Assembly: GCA_001969505.1 (NCBI GenBank)
Contig: LSSK01000970.1
Coordinates: 1 to 12,245, forward strand
Direction of reading: 5' to 3'
Source: Zancudomyces culisetae
Taxonomy: Eukaryota; Kickxellomycota; Harpellomycetes; Harpellales; Legeriomycetaceae
Length of the DNA stretch: 12,245 nt
Under the pieces are notes generated by a model, which saw nothing but the letters and a program-made list of their open reading frames with translations, did no database searches and was not told where the DNA came from. Below are positions 1 through 7,554 of this stretch, piece after piece; within the stretch, counting starts at the first letter, position 1, and every line of letters begins with the position of its first letter. The position numbers and the translations under genes are program-made.

Positions 1-506
1 GGGGGGGTTCTTTGGGTAATCTGGTGTCAAGAAGAGCATGGTTAAAAGAATGATAAAACTACATAAATGGCGTTTGTACCAATAATAGCCAAAGCGTTTC
101 AAATCAATATTGCGTGTTCAATATTCAATATACCTGTTTTTCTGATGCTATCTTTGTAGACACTTCTTTTGTCATCGTTTTAGTTTGAATTTTCCTGTTA
201 TTCGGCAAAATAATACTAAAAGCTTAGTAGGGCTAAATCAACCAATTCTACCTTAAACCAAGGAGAAAAGGGCTAGCCATGACACTCAAGCTCTCCTAGC
301 AACACCATGTTTATTATGCTTGTATAACTACGGAAAGCAGTATTTCTGATATCGGGAATCTGGTATGTCAGCACCCATTGTTCACACAATATAAATAATA
401 GGACTACTCAGCCTACTTTTACCCCTATTTCATTCTCTACCTCAACTGAAGAGTCAAGACAATGTGAAATCTGGCCCCATAGAATTTATAGTCGAACCCC
501 ACTGTA
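1..506. mobile_element. possible remnant of a TA-flanked DNA transposon or MITE
   Basis: Read on the minus strand, the segment ending at 504 begins CAGTGGGGTTCGACTATAA and is flanked by TA (505-506). This resembles pogo/Tc1-type terminal repeats, which start CAGT and insert at TA. The window starts with a G-run followed by TTC, then TAATCTGG at 17-24, matching GGGGTTC and, more loosely, the following bases of the right end. The left CAGT would lie just outside the window. No transposase frame lies between the ends, so this would be non-autonomous or decayed. The left-end match is short and G-rich and could be chance. Confidence 0.2.
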
Positions 507-1443
507 AAAAGGGGTGGTGAGTAGTGAGGGGTGATTGATGAGGAGGATTCTTATCTATTAAATGAAAAAAGACTACGTATCACTATATCTTACATAACAA
601 ACCTTATTACCAAAACAAAAATTAGCTTATCCAACTTTCTACATCAGTATTTACAGGAGGATTATATAAAAAACCTAGCCACTTTATTATTTCCAGAACA
701 TTCTTTTTACAAACTGGAGTAAAATAAAGGCAATATTGATGTTGGCTCAACACTAAAAATGGTGACTGTTGTATCGATCGCCATCAAATAATAGCTTTAG
801 TGGGATGTATCTGATCACTCTTTTAATTCTAGTATGTACAACAAAAAGCCCCTTATAATACAAGTCCATATAGCCGCACAAACAAGGATAAGCTATGAAT
901 ACGACTAAAAGGATAGATACAAAGACCTGTTTTAAAAGTAAAACTGGCAATTATTTGTTTTTACAAGTGCTCGATGCACAAGAACCTATACTAGCTAATG
1001 GGGTCTTTAGGTTTTATTTGATATCCTTTCTAACCTCCAATAGCAGTTTACCAGTAGGGCTTAAGAACGCTTTGTAGGTCACAATTCTTTGAATAATCAA
1101 AGATGGGCTCAAAAACTTTGTTAAATGACTTAACGGGTTTTTCTAACTGCGTTGTCCTTTTCAACTCTCATTTTATTAATTCCAGTGGCTGGGTGATAGG
1201 TGGAATATGGTATTAAAAAATAAAAGATACAAAAAAAGCAAAAATGTTTGGTTTTGGTGAGATGTCCCTATTATCTAAATTGCTTTGCTATTATTAATTA
1301 CATTAGGTCGGATGCACCATTAATGGTCATAATTGTGGTATCATTTGGAGTGGATTTATATTTATTGACCTATGAAAAACAACTAGTGTCTTATAAACTC
1401 GCTAAGAGTGGGCATATATCCTATCGATAAATCGATAAGGTTT

Positions 1444-1472
1444 GCTCTTTTTTTTGGTTTTCGCGAAAGAGC
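1444..1472. repeat. inverted repeat enclosing TTTCGCGAAA
   Basis: GCTCTTT (1444-1450) is matched by its reverse complement AAAGAGC (1466-1472), giving a possible 7-bp stem. Inside lies the 10-bp palindrome TTTCGCGAAA (1459-1468), which contains CGCGAAA, a match to the yeast SCB-type cell-cycle element consensus. No gene starts close by, so a regulatory role is unsupported. Confidence 0.3.
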
Positions 1473-1602
1473 TAAAGATATTACAAATGGAGATTCAAAT
1501 CTAACAATAAAAAAAAGGCGAAATGGTGCAATATATTTTATTTTTGAGAACCGAAAAATTAATAGCGTATACTAGAACACGTTTTGTTAATTTTTATTTG
1601 TT

Positions 1603-1722
1603 GGGGGAGAAGGAGGAGGTAGAAAGTGGAAAATTCAAATTATATTTTTAAATAAAAGAAATATGTATATTCTGTACACTAAATATTGCGGGGGTGGGGA
1701 GTGGGGGTAAGATGAGGAGGGG
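1603..1722 (+). other. G-rich tracts with G-quadruplex potential
   Basis: G5 followed by AGAAGGAGGAGG lies at 1603-1619. A stronger cluster at 1690-1722 has four runs of four or five G separated by 1, 3 and 11 nt, which fits a relaxed G-quadruplex pattern on the plus strand. Nothing ties it to a gene. Confidence 0.45.
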
Positions 1723-2479
1723 AATTGGCATTCATTATTGTTATAAACTAACTATTGGTGGATTGGAGTATCGAGCTTCTTTTAAAACGCATGATGGCAT
1801 ATATCTGATTCTTTGTCAAAATATCAGGCAATTATAGGGATAAAATTTTTTTGTATGGAGGTGATGATTTTTTCGGATTAATTTGCAGAAAGAAAAGAGG
1901 TGGGATTTCCATGTAGTGGAATGGTATGATGGTTGGTGAGCAGATGTATTGGTATATTACGTAATAGCATAGTAAATTAAGAGGAAGAATAAATATTGGG
2001 ACAATGCTGTTTGGTTGGTACATGAGATAGAAAGACTGGAGGGCCAAGGAAATACCAATGTTTCATAACAAAAATCTTATGGTGATGGCCTTTGTCCAGG
2101 TACTAGGTATGGTGATGGTTGAAAACGCTTCTAAAAGAAATAGAAAATGAGACCAGGAAAATACGGAATTAGAGCGAATGATGTAAAGTAAAGAAAGAAA
2201 AGAAAAAAGCTGATGAACAGGCAAGTCGAGTATTTTCTTTGAAAATTCAACACGTTACTGCTTAAAGTATTATTACGCTTCTTATTGCTGATTTGAGTCT
2301 TTTTTTTTCTTTTTTTTTTCTTTGTGCAATTGAAAGAAACAAATTGCAGAATTATGCTTCAACTTTCAGATTTTTTACAGCCCATTCGCTTGACTACAAG
2401 GTCCGACATATTGCATGCGACATGCCTAATGAAAAAACTGAAAATAATGTAGAATCTAGGGATTAATTAGTGGAGAATA

Positions 2480-2532
2480 GGGGAGGAGGGGGGGGAACAA
2501 AGAGGAGATGTTATTGTGTGTGCATGTGTGTG
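2480..2532 (+). other. G-run block followed by alternating TG tract
   Basis: Runs of 4, 2 and 8 G occupy 2480-2495. At 2515-2532 there is an 18-nt perfectly alternating pyrimidine-purine stretch, mostly TG with one CA step, the kind of sequence that can adopt Z-DNA. The same arrangement, G-runs then a GT tract, recurs at 11225-11276. Confidence 0.45.
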
Positions 2533-2814
2533 GTTGATAGACCGAGACACGTTATAAGGAAATTATTTGCGTGCTTTTTTTTAAAGTATAAAAAGTACAT
2601 TTTGTTAGTGTTTTAAGTTGATCCAAAACGAGTATCCAATAAAAAATGAAGATTGGAAAACCAAAAGATTATTGCTGAGTTGATTAGGTTTGGGTTGCTA
2701 TTTTCAATGACCTTTTTATTTGCAAAATCTATGCTTGAATAAACAAAATTATGCAACAATAAAATATTACCAGGTGAGCAGATAGTTAATGTTGTGCGGA
2801 TTATTGAACGTTTT

Positions 2815-2858
2815 GGGGGGGAGGGGGGAGTTGGAAAAACAAAAACAAAAACAAAAGC
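2815..2858 (+). repeat. G7-A-G6 tract followed by A5C hexamer repeat
   Basis: Seven G (2815-2821), one A and six G (2823-2828) are followed by three exact copies of AAAAAC (2835-2852) and one AAAAGC copy (2853-2858). It lies about 80-125 bp upstream of the PFK TATA box and so sits in the promoter region. The A-rich part could act as a nucleosome-depleting tract; that is inference. Confidence 0.5.
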
Positions 2859-2938
2859 AAACTGCAATAATTCGTTCGGAGTGTCTAAGCGCCGAGAAGG
2901 GCAAGATCACACAAGAAAGTCTGCAAATAAAAATCGAG

Positions 2939-2946
2939 TATATAAA
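2939..2946 (+). promoter_or_regulatory. TATA box of the PFK gene
   Basis: TATATAAA fits the TATAWAWR consensus and lies 230 bp upstream of the PFK start codon. The stretch 2967-3175 contains no ATG, as expected for a leader whose first ATG is the true start. Two short upstream ATGs (2957 and 2964) lie very close to the box and may fall before the transcription start. Confidence 0.55.
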
Positions 2947-3175
2947 TCATTGCAAAATGTTCTATGTATAGCCCACCTTATTCCTATAGAAAATAGTGCA
3001 ACTATATATTAACTTGAAGACAAAAAAATATTGAGAAAAAAAAACGTTGAGAATATAAACGAATAGCTGAGGTTATCAAAGACTATTTGAATACAGGAAA
3101 ATATATCATTTAGACAACTCTCGCAGTATACTTTGAAAAATAGCCATCTACAAAAAAAATAAAGGAAAAAAAAAC

Positions 3176-6100
3176 ATGGAGAGAAGGGAAAGTTATTTTT
3201 TTGTGTACCCAAAGCAACGGTGGAGTGCCAAGGATGCTACATTTGAGCACCTTACTATAACATGTAATAATCAGAACGAGTATGAACAAGTGCTCAAGTT
3301 CTACGAGCTCCTAAATTTTGTCGTGATCCGGAAAGCTGCTTATAAAGAGGGTAAAAAAGATCTGGGAGACCCCAACCAAACTATTCTTGGAGAAGTATGG
3401 CTACATCAGTTCTCACGAGTGAATAACAGCGCGCTAACACTTCGTGTGGTGCTTATTGAGGATATTGACGGGGAGAATGAGAAAAAGAAAATTGTGGAAA
3501 AGAATGTGTCACTTAGTTTCTACTTTGAAGATGTTATGAAATTGCACGAAGAACTAAAAGAACAAAAGGTTGAACATGAAATATACGTTAATGAGGAGAA
3601 TGGTAAGAAGAGGTTGACCCTGTTTGACCCTGTGGGAACACGTGTGTACGTGGTGCCTGAAGTCAACGCCTTCAACGTTCCAGTTGCGATGGAAGGAGAT
3701 TTTGAGAAGAGCTATTTTGTGGATATTCCGCGCGTGCGAGCAGACTCGCGAAGAGGTAGTGCAGCACCTTCAGGAACAAGCACGCCGGCCATACAATACG
3801 GGACGAAACGAATTGGGATACTGACATCCGGAGGAGATGCACAAGGGATGAATGCAGCAGTGCGCTCAATTGTACGATACTCCATCCAACGCGGGCTTGA
3901 ACCGTTTTTAATTTATGACGGATATAGTGGGTTGGTACAAGGAGGAAGCAAAATTGTACAAGCGAAATGGAGCGACGTGAGTGGGTTTTTAACCCATGGT
4001 GGTACACTGATTGGTACAGCAAGATGTTTGGAATTTAGAGAAAAAGAGGGACGAAGAATAGGCGCAAAGACGCTAATTAAAAACGGTATCAGCTCACTGG
4101 TTGTGATAGGAGGAGATGGATCACTAACAGGAGCAGATGTTTTGCGAGCAGAGTGGCCGGAGCACATTGACGCACTTCTGGAAAGTGGAGAGATTACGGC
4201 GCAGGAGGCACGTGAAAATAGGCATTTGATGATTGCAGGAATGGTCGGCTCGATTGACAACGATTTGGCGTCAACAGATGTAACAATTGGTGCAAACTCA
4301 GCGCTTACCCGAATCTGTGAGTCGGTTGATGCATTGCAAACCACAGCAGCCAGTCATCACCGTGCGTTTGTGGTTGAGGTTATGGGTCGCCACTGTGGGT
4401 GGCTTGCATTATCCGCTGCGATTTGCACAGGAGCGGATTACTTGTTTATTCCGGAAGACCCACCCAAGAGCGGGGAGTGGGAGGATAAATTGTGTGAAGC
4501 ATTGAAAAACAGCCGTGATCGTGGAAAAAAGACATCGCTAGTTATTGTTGCCGAAGGAGCAACCGACAGCGAGCTGAACAGCATTAAGGCCGATAGAATT
4601 AAAGAAATTCTGTCAGAACGTTTAAAATACGATACACGTGTGACCATTCTGGGCCATGTGCAGCGTGGTGGAAGTCCTACATTCATTGATCGATATCTGG
4701 GTACTGTACAGGGTGCTGAGGCAGTTGAGGCAATTATCCGTGCGACCCCACATACACCATCACAAGTCATTGGGCTATTGGAAAATCGTATTACTACACA
4801 GCCACTTCAACAGGCTATTGAACTAACACGTAGTGTGGCTGAGCGAATCAACACCAAGGACTTCAAGGGTGCACTTAATCTGCGATCATCGTCGTTTGCA
4901 TCACAGCTCAAGGCATACAAAGAGATTGCAACATTCCATGTAGATGGTCGCGACATTGTACCAGAGAACAAGCGGATCAACATTGCCATTATCCACGTAG
5001 GTGCACCAGCAGGTGGCATCAACTTGGCAACACGCTGTGCTGTGCGTCTGTGTATCAATCGTGGCCATACTCCACTGCTTGTGTATAACGGTTTTCCTGG
5101 TTTAATGCGTGGTGAAATAAGAGAAGCCGATTGGATGATTGTTGATTCATGGACTGTTGATGGTGGCTCACATCTCGGTATGAACCGTGATGCACCTGAC
5201 GACCAACTCGGCGCTATTGCATTCCAGCTGCAGAAACACAATGTACATGGACTCATTATTATTGGTGGTTTTGAAGGCTATTTGGCTCTTTCCACTCTGC
5301 AACGCAACCGCAAAGAATATCCTGCGTTCAGCATTCCGCTTGTTTTGATTCCTGCAACTGTTTCCAATAATGTTCCAGGAACTGATAACTCTATTGGCTC
5401 AGACACCGCCATCAACGTCATTGTCAACGCTTGCGACATTATCAAACAATCAGCCGGCTCCTCCCGCAAGCGAGTCTTTTTGCTAGAAGTTCAAGGTGGG
5501 TATTGTGGTTATCTTGCTGTTATGGGTGGACTGGCTGGTGGTGCTTCCTGTATTTACACCCCTGAGGAAGGTGTTAGCCTCCAACGTGTGCTTGATGACA
5601 CCAAATACCTCAAATACTGCTATAAGCGTGAGCTTGGTCAGTCGCAAGGTCGTATCGTTCTTTATAACGAGCGTGCTTCATCCAATTACACGCTTCCCGT
5701 CCTCACAAACATCTACCGAGGCGAAGGTGGTGGTCTCTTCAAGACAAACTCATCAGTTCTCGGTCATCTCCAACAAGGCTCTACCCCTTCCCCTCTCGAC
5801 CGCATACATTCCAACACTATGGCTGTCTCTGCCATTGAATGGATACAACAGCGTGCCTGGGATTCTATCGCAGAGTACGAAGCCGCTGGTGATGAGCCTG
5901 CCTTATCACAAAAGAGTACCCTCAAGCGTAAATATCTTCCCCGTATATTTACAAACTCTTCAGATTCTGCTGTTGTTGTTGGTATCCTCGATTCTGAAGT
6001 CAAATTCACCCCTGTTGCTGATCTTATTCATCAAACTGATTTTATTAAACGTAACCGCCGTGCTGGCAGAGAATGGTGGGCTTTCCTTCCTGGACTTATA

Positions 6101-6277
6101 AATGTCATATCACGCGAGACTAATGAGCAACCCCAATCTTTCCCTAGCTCACTTGCTGATCTTCCTGGTGCCAATGACGATAGCCAGTCATCTATCTCCA
6201 CCTACAAAAGTATCGCCGTTGAGCTTACTGCTGCTGACTTGGATGCCATGTCTAAAGGTTCTAAACCTACTGTCTGA
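3176..6277 (+). CDS. PFK1: ATP-dependent 6-phosphofructokinase, fungal alpha-like subunit
   Basis: Phosphorylates fructose 6-phosphate to fructose 1,6-bisphosphate in the cytosol, the committed step of glycolysis. The 1033-residue protein has a VOC-like domain (about 1-165), a Ser/Thr-rich linker (166-211), a catalytic PFK lobe (212-570) and a regulatory lobe (603-985). Catalytic-lobe motifs are intact: GGDAQGMN 219-226, R283, GGDGS 312-316, GSIDND 358-363 with the catalytic Asp pair D361 and D363, R396, MGR 403-405, E460 and GHVQRGG 493-499. In the second lobe these become GGFEG 697-701 and VSNN 729-732, so it cannot be catalytic and, as in other eukaryotic PFKs, should bind effectors. The start is fixed by an in-frame stop at 3134, A at -3 and G at +4. 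It is slightly longer than the yeast subunits (959-987 residues) and has no introns. Alpha rather than beta identity is inferred from local similarity (MGRHCGWLAL, EVQGG) and is less certain than the family. Confidence 0.97.
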   Translation: MERRESYFFVYPKQRWSAKDATFEHLTITCNNQNEYEQVLKFYELLNFVVIRKAAYKEGKKDLGDPNQTILGEVWLHQFSRVNNSALTLRVVLIEDIDGENEKKKIVEKNVSLSFYFEDVMKLHEELKEQKVEHEIYVNEENGKKRLTLFDPVGTRVYVVPEVNAFNVPVAMEGDFEKSYFVDIPRVRADSRRGSAAPSGTSTPAIQYGTKRIGILTSGGDAQGMNAAVRSIVRYSIQRGLEPFLIYDGYSGLVQGGSKIVQAKWSDVSGFLTHGGTLIGTARCLEFREKEGRRIGAKTLIKNGISSLVVIGGDGSLTGADVLRAEWPEHIDALLESGEITAQEARENRHLMIAGMVGSIDNDLASTDVTIGANSALTRICESVDALQTTAASHHRAFVVEVMGRHCGWLALSAAICTGADYLFIPEDPPKSGEWEDKLCEALKNSRDRGKKTSLVIVAEGATDSELNSIKADRIKEILSERLKYDTRVTILGHVQRGGSPTFIDRYLGTVQGAEAVEAIIRATPHTPSQVIGLLENRITTQPLQQAIELTRSVAERINTKDFKGALNLRSSSFASQLKAYKEIATFHVDGRDIVPENKRINIAIIHVGAPAGGINLATRCAVRLCINRGHTPLLVYNGFPGLMRGEIREADWMIVDSWTVDGGSHLGMNRDAPDDQLGAIAFQLQKHNVHGLIIIGGFEGYLALSTLQRNRKEYPAFSIPLVLIPATVSNNVPGTDNSIGSDTAINVIVNACDIIKQSAGSSRKRVFLLEVQGGYCGYLAVMGGLAGGASCIYTPEEGVSLQRVLDDTKYLKYCYKRELGQSQGRIVLYNERASSNYTLPVLTNIYRGEGGGLFKTNSSVLGHLQQGSTPSPLDRIHSNTMAVSAIEWIQQRAWDSIAEYEAAGDEPALSQKSTLKRKYLPRIFTNSSDSAVVVGILDSEVKFTPVADLIHQTDFIKRNRRAGREWWAFLPGLINVISRETNEQPQSFPSSLADLPGANDDSQSSISTYKSIAVELTAADLDAMSKGSKPTV

Positions 6278-6373
6278 TTTCTTTTTTTTCTTTTCTTAAT
6301 TTGTATATTTTTTTTTCTTCGTTTTTAATACTGTTTACTCATCATACTGGAACATCATTACACACCAAATAAA
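6278..6373 (+). terminator. 3' end region of PFK: U-rich tract and AATAAA
   Basis: Just after the TGA stop come T-rich runs with a TGTATA element (about 6301-6306), then AATAAA at 6368-6373. This arrangement of a U-rich efficiency element followed by an A-rich signal fits fungal polyadenylation regions. The exact cleavage site cannot be seen. Confidence 0.45.
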
Positions 6374-6932
6374 AGGAACAGAAATAGTCTGTTTTTGTTT
6401 ATTGTCGCAATGTTCCATAGTGGCGTTCATTTTCTCGTACCCTGCGACCACCACCAGTATTGCTTATTATTCTAGTCTTTAAACGTTAATTACGGCTTCA
6501 AGTATACATACATGCATATATGCGCAAACAAATACACATACGTACACATGTGTACGTATGTATGTGTCTATTTATTCTTTTTCTATTATCCGGCATCTTT
6601 ATTCCTAAAACATTGTTAGCTACCCATATACTTATACCCAATAATTAACTTACATATATTCGTTCCTTGCTTGAATATCTTTTTGATGTACAGTCAACCA
6701 TGGCAAAACAAACCCTTGTGGATAAATATTTTGAGCCACATTATTAGCAGAGTTGCTTGTTGTTTAAATTTATTTAGTCCCACCTTTTCCACCAATATCA
6801 TATTTTTCTAAAATGTTAGTTTCGCATTGTTATTTAAGCTTTTTCTCGCTTTCATACCTTCTGTTCTAACGTGAAACATTTTAAAGTAAAAGAATACCCA
6901 CCTTTAAGGAAACAAGAGCAAAAAAAAAAAAG
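6374..6932. other. intergenic region between the two genes
   Basis: Apart from the palindrome cluster this stretch is AT-rich and visibly C-over-G on the plus strand, the reverse of the region upstream of PFK. A run of 12 A (about 6920-6931) directly precedes the TATA box of the second gene. No open frame of note is present. Confidence 0.6.
6502..6567. repeat. alternating purine-pyrimidine cluster with 24-bp perfect palindrome
   Basis: Two uninterrupted alternating purine-pyrimidine stretches (6502-6526 and 6532-6567) are separated by five A/C bases. Within the second, 6537-6560 is a perfect palindrome with half-site CATACGTACACA. The arms continue imperfectly with an extra TATG on the right side. 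The sequence could form a cruciform or Z-DNA, or an RNA hairpin if PFK transcripts extend this far. It lies 260-290 bp past the PFK stop and about 370 bp before the next gene's TATA box. Confidence 0.7.
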
Positions 6933-6940
6933 TATAAATA
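6933..6940 (+). promoter_or_regulatory. TATA box of the small secreted-protein gene
   Basis: TATAAATA exactly fits TATAWAWR, is preceded by a long A run and is followed by a CT-rich patch (about 6956-6974). The 162 nt from here to the start codon at 7103 contain no ATG. This is a typical strong fungal promoter and leader and is the main reason to believe the short frame downstream. Confidence 0.7.
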
Positions 6941-7102
6941 GCCTACCCGCCCACGGTTTCTCTTTGTTTTTTTCATAAACCAAGAATCTACCAAGTCAAC
7001 AATCAAAGCTATCTTGTTGCTATAACTGTCAAATTATTGATCAACTTTATCCAAACTAAACTTAAGAAACAGAAAAAAAAAAGGCTCTCAACCTAATCGA
7101 AA

Positions 7103-7450
7103 ATGAAATTCCTAGCTTTATCTCCTGTTACCCTCTTCTTGTTCTTCTCCTCTTCCTCAATCAAGCCCTTTGCTGCTGCGGCAGCAGAGCAACCTGTCCC
7201 AGAAGCTGGGGCAGCAAAACCTGGGCCATCATCATCGCCTGTATTGACTTTTATTGATAATGAATCGGGGGCTACCTATGAACTTAAAGAACCAATCGCT
7301 GAGCCCATACCGATTGTCGTATCGAAACCAAAAGAAGCCGAAGAGGCCGAAAAAGCTGGGAGTACTGAGGGGGCTGCGGGTACTGAAGGAGCTGTGGGTA
7401 CTGAAGCAGGAAAAGAAGCTACTGCTCCTGCTGAGGCACCAGTTTCCTAG
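7103..7450 (+). CDS. small predicted secreted protein, Cys-free, Ala/Glu/Pro-rich
   Basis: I do not recognise this 115-residue protein. Residues 1-28 look like a signal peptide: a Lys at position 2, a hydrophobic core (about 3-15), then a Ser run and five Ala, with likely cleavage near residue 28 (Ala at -3 and -1). The mature part, about 87 residues, is rich in Ala, Glu, Pro and Gly and contains no Cys or Trp. It has one less biased segment (about 48-72, VLTFIDNESGATYELKEP onward) and ends in a six-residue repeat (STEGAA, GTEGAV, GTEAGK at 87-104) and an Ala/Pro tail. Support for a real gene comes from the TATA box 170 bp upstream, the ATG-free leader, A at -3 and a downstream AATAAA. It could be a cell-wall or extracellular protein; that is inference. 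Expression is likely independent of PFK. Confidence 0.75.
   Translation: MKFLALSPVTLFLFFSSSSIKPFAAAAAEQPVPEAGAAKPGPSSSPVLTFIDNESGATYELKEPIAEPIPIVVSKPKEAEEAEKAGSTEGAAGTEGAVGTEAGKEATAPAEAPVS
7361..7414 (+). repeat. 18-bp coding tandem repeat, three units
   Basis: Three 18-bp units (7361-7378, 7379-7396, 7397-7414) share a core of GTACTGA and encode STEGAA, GTEGAV and GTEAGK. The third is diverged at its end. In-frame units like these can expand or contract without breaking the reading frame, so length variation between strains is possible. Confidence 0.75.
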
Positions 7451-7554
7451 AATGTTTAGTTTTTTTCTTTATAGATGTGTATAGCTTACTGTTAGCCCTG
7501 ATTTCTGTCCATAAATTGAATTTTCAATAGTTACCAATGGATATGAAAAATAAA
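7451..7554 (+). terminator. 3' end region of the small gene
   Basis: After the TAG stop there is a T-run (about 7460-7468), and AATAAA lies at 7549-7554, about 100 nt past the stop. This is consistent with a fungal polyadenylation region. Confidence 0.4.

Larger units (their letters stand above)
1..2934. other. gene-free upstream region
   Basis: No open frame longer than about 84 codons exists on either strand. The short frames lack domains, plausible starts or promoter context, and several begin only at GTG or TTG. From about 510 the plus strand is visibly G-rich and C-poor, with G-runs at 1603-1619, 1690-1722 and 2480-2495; by contrast about 230-500 is C-rich. Other small structures are a tandem pair of ATCGATAA (1423-1438), an inverted repeat around TTTCGCGAAA (1444-1472), and an 11-bp direct repeat TATGGTGATGG at 2078-2088 and 2108-2118. 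A diverged or heavily spliced gene cannot be excluded by eye. Confidence 0.6.

Noticed and set aside
484-506. Minus-strand tRNA B-box-like GGTTCGACTAT
   Set aside because: The bases flanking the loop cannot pair as a T-arm, and no A-box or acceptor stem is found at the right distance.
895-1077. 60-codon ATG frame
   Set aside because: There is no family resemblance or convincing promoter, and many ATGs and stops lie around it.
1354-1364. Exact match to the S. cerevisiae ARS consensus (ATTTATATTTA), also at 12032-12042
   Set aside because: An 11-base AT-only motif is expected by chance in DNA this AT-rich, and the consensus applies only to close relatives of baker's yeast.
2613-3212. Antisense frames rich in Phe, Val and Ser upstream of and across the PFK start
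   Set aside because: They are translations of the complement of A-rich and G-rich tracts in the promoter and leader.
3672-5469. Several antisense frames of 63-149 codons across PFK
   Set aside because: They are complements of the strongly conserved PFK coding sequence, with no domain, promoter or leader of their own.
5496-6299. Long alternative plus-strand frame over the 3' part of PFK (201 codons, then 65 more after one stop)
   Set aside because: It lies wholly over the conserved PFK frame, starts at GTG, and is explained by the pyrimidine-rich third positions of that half of the gene.
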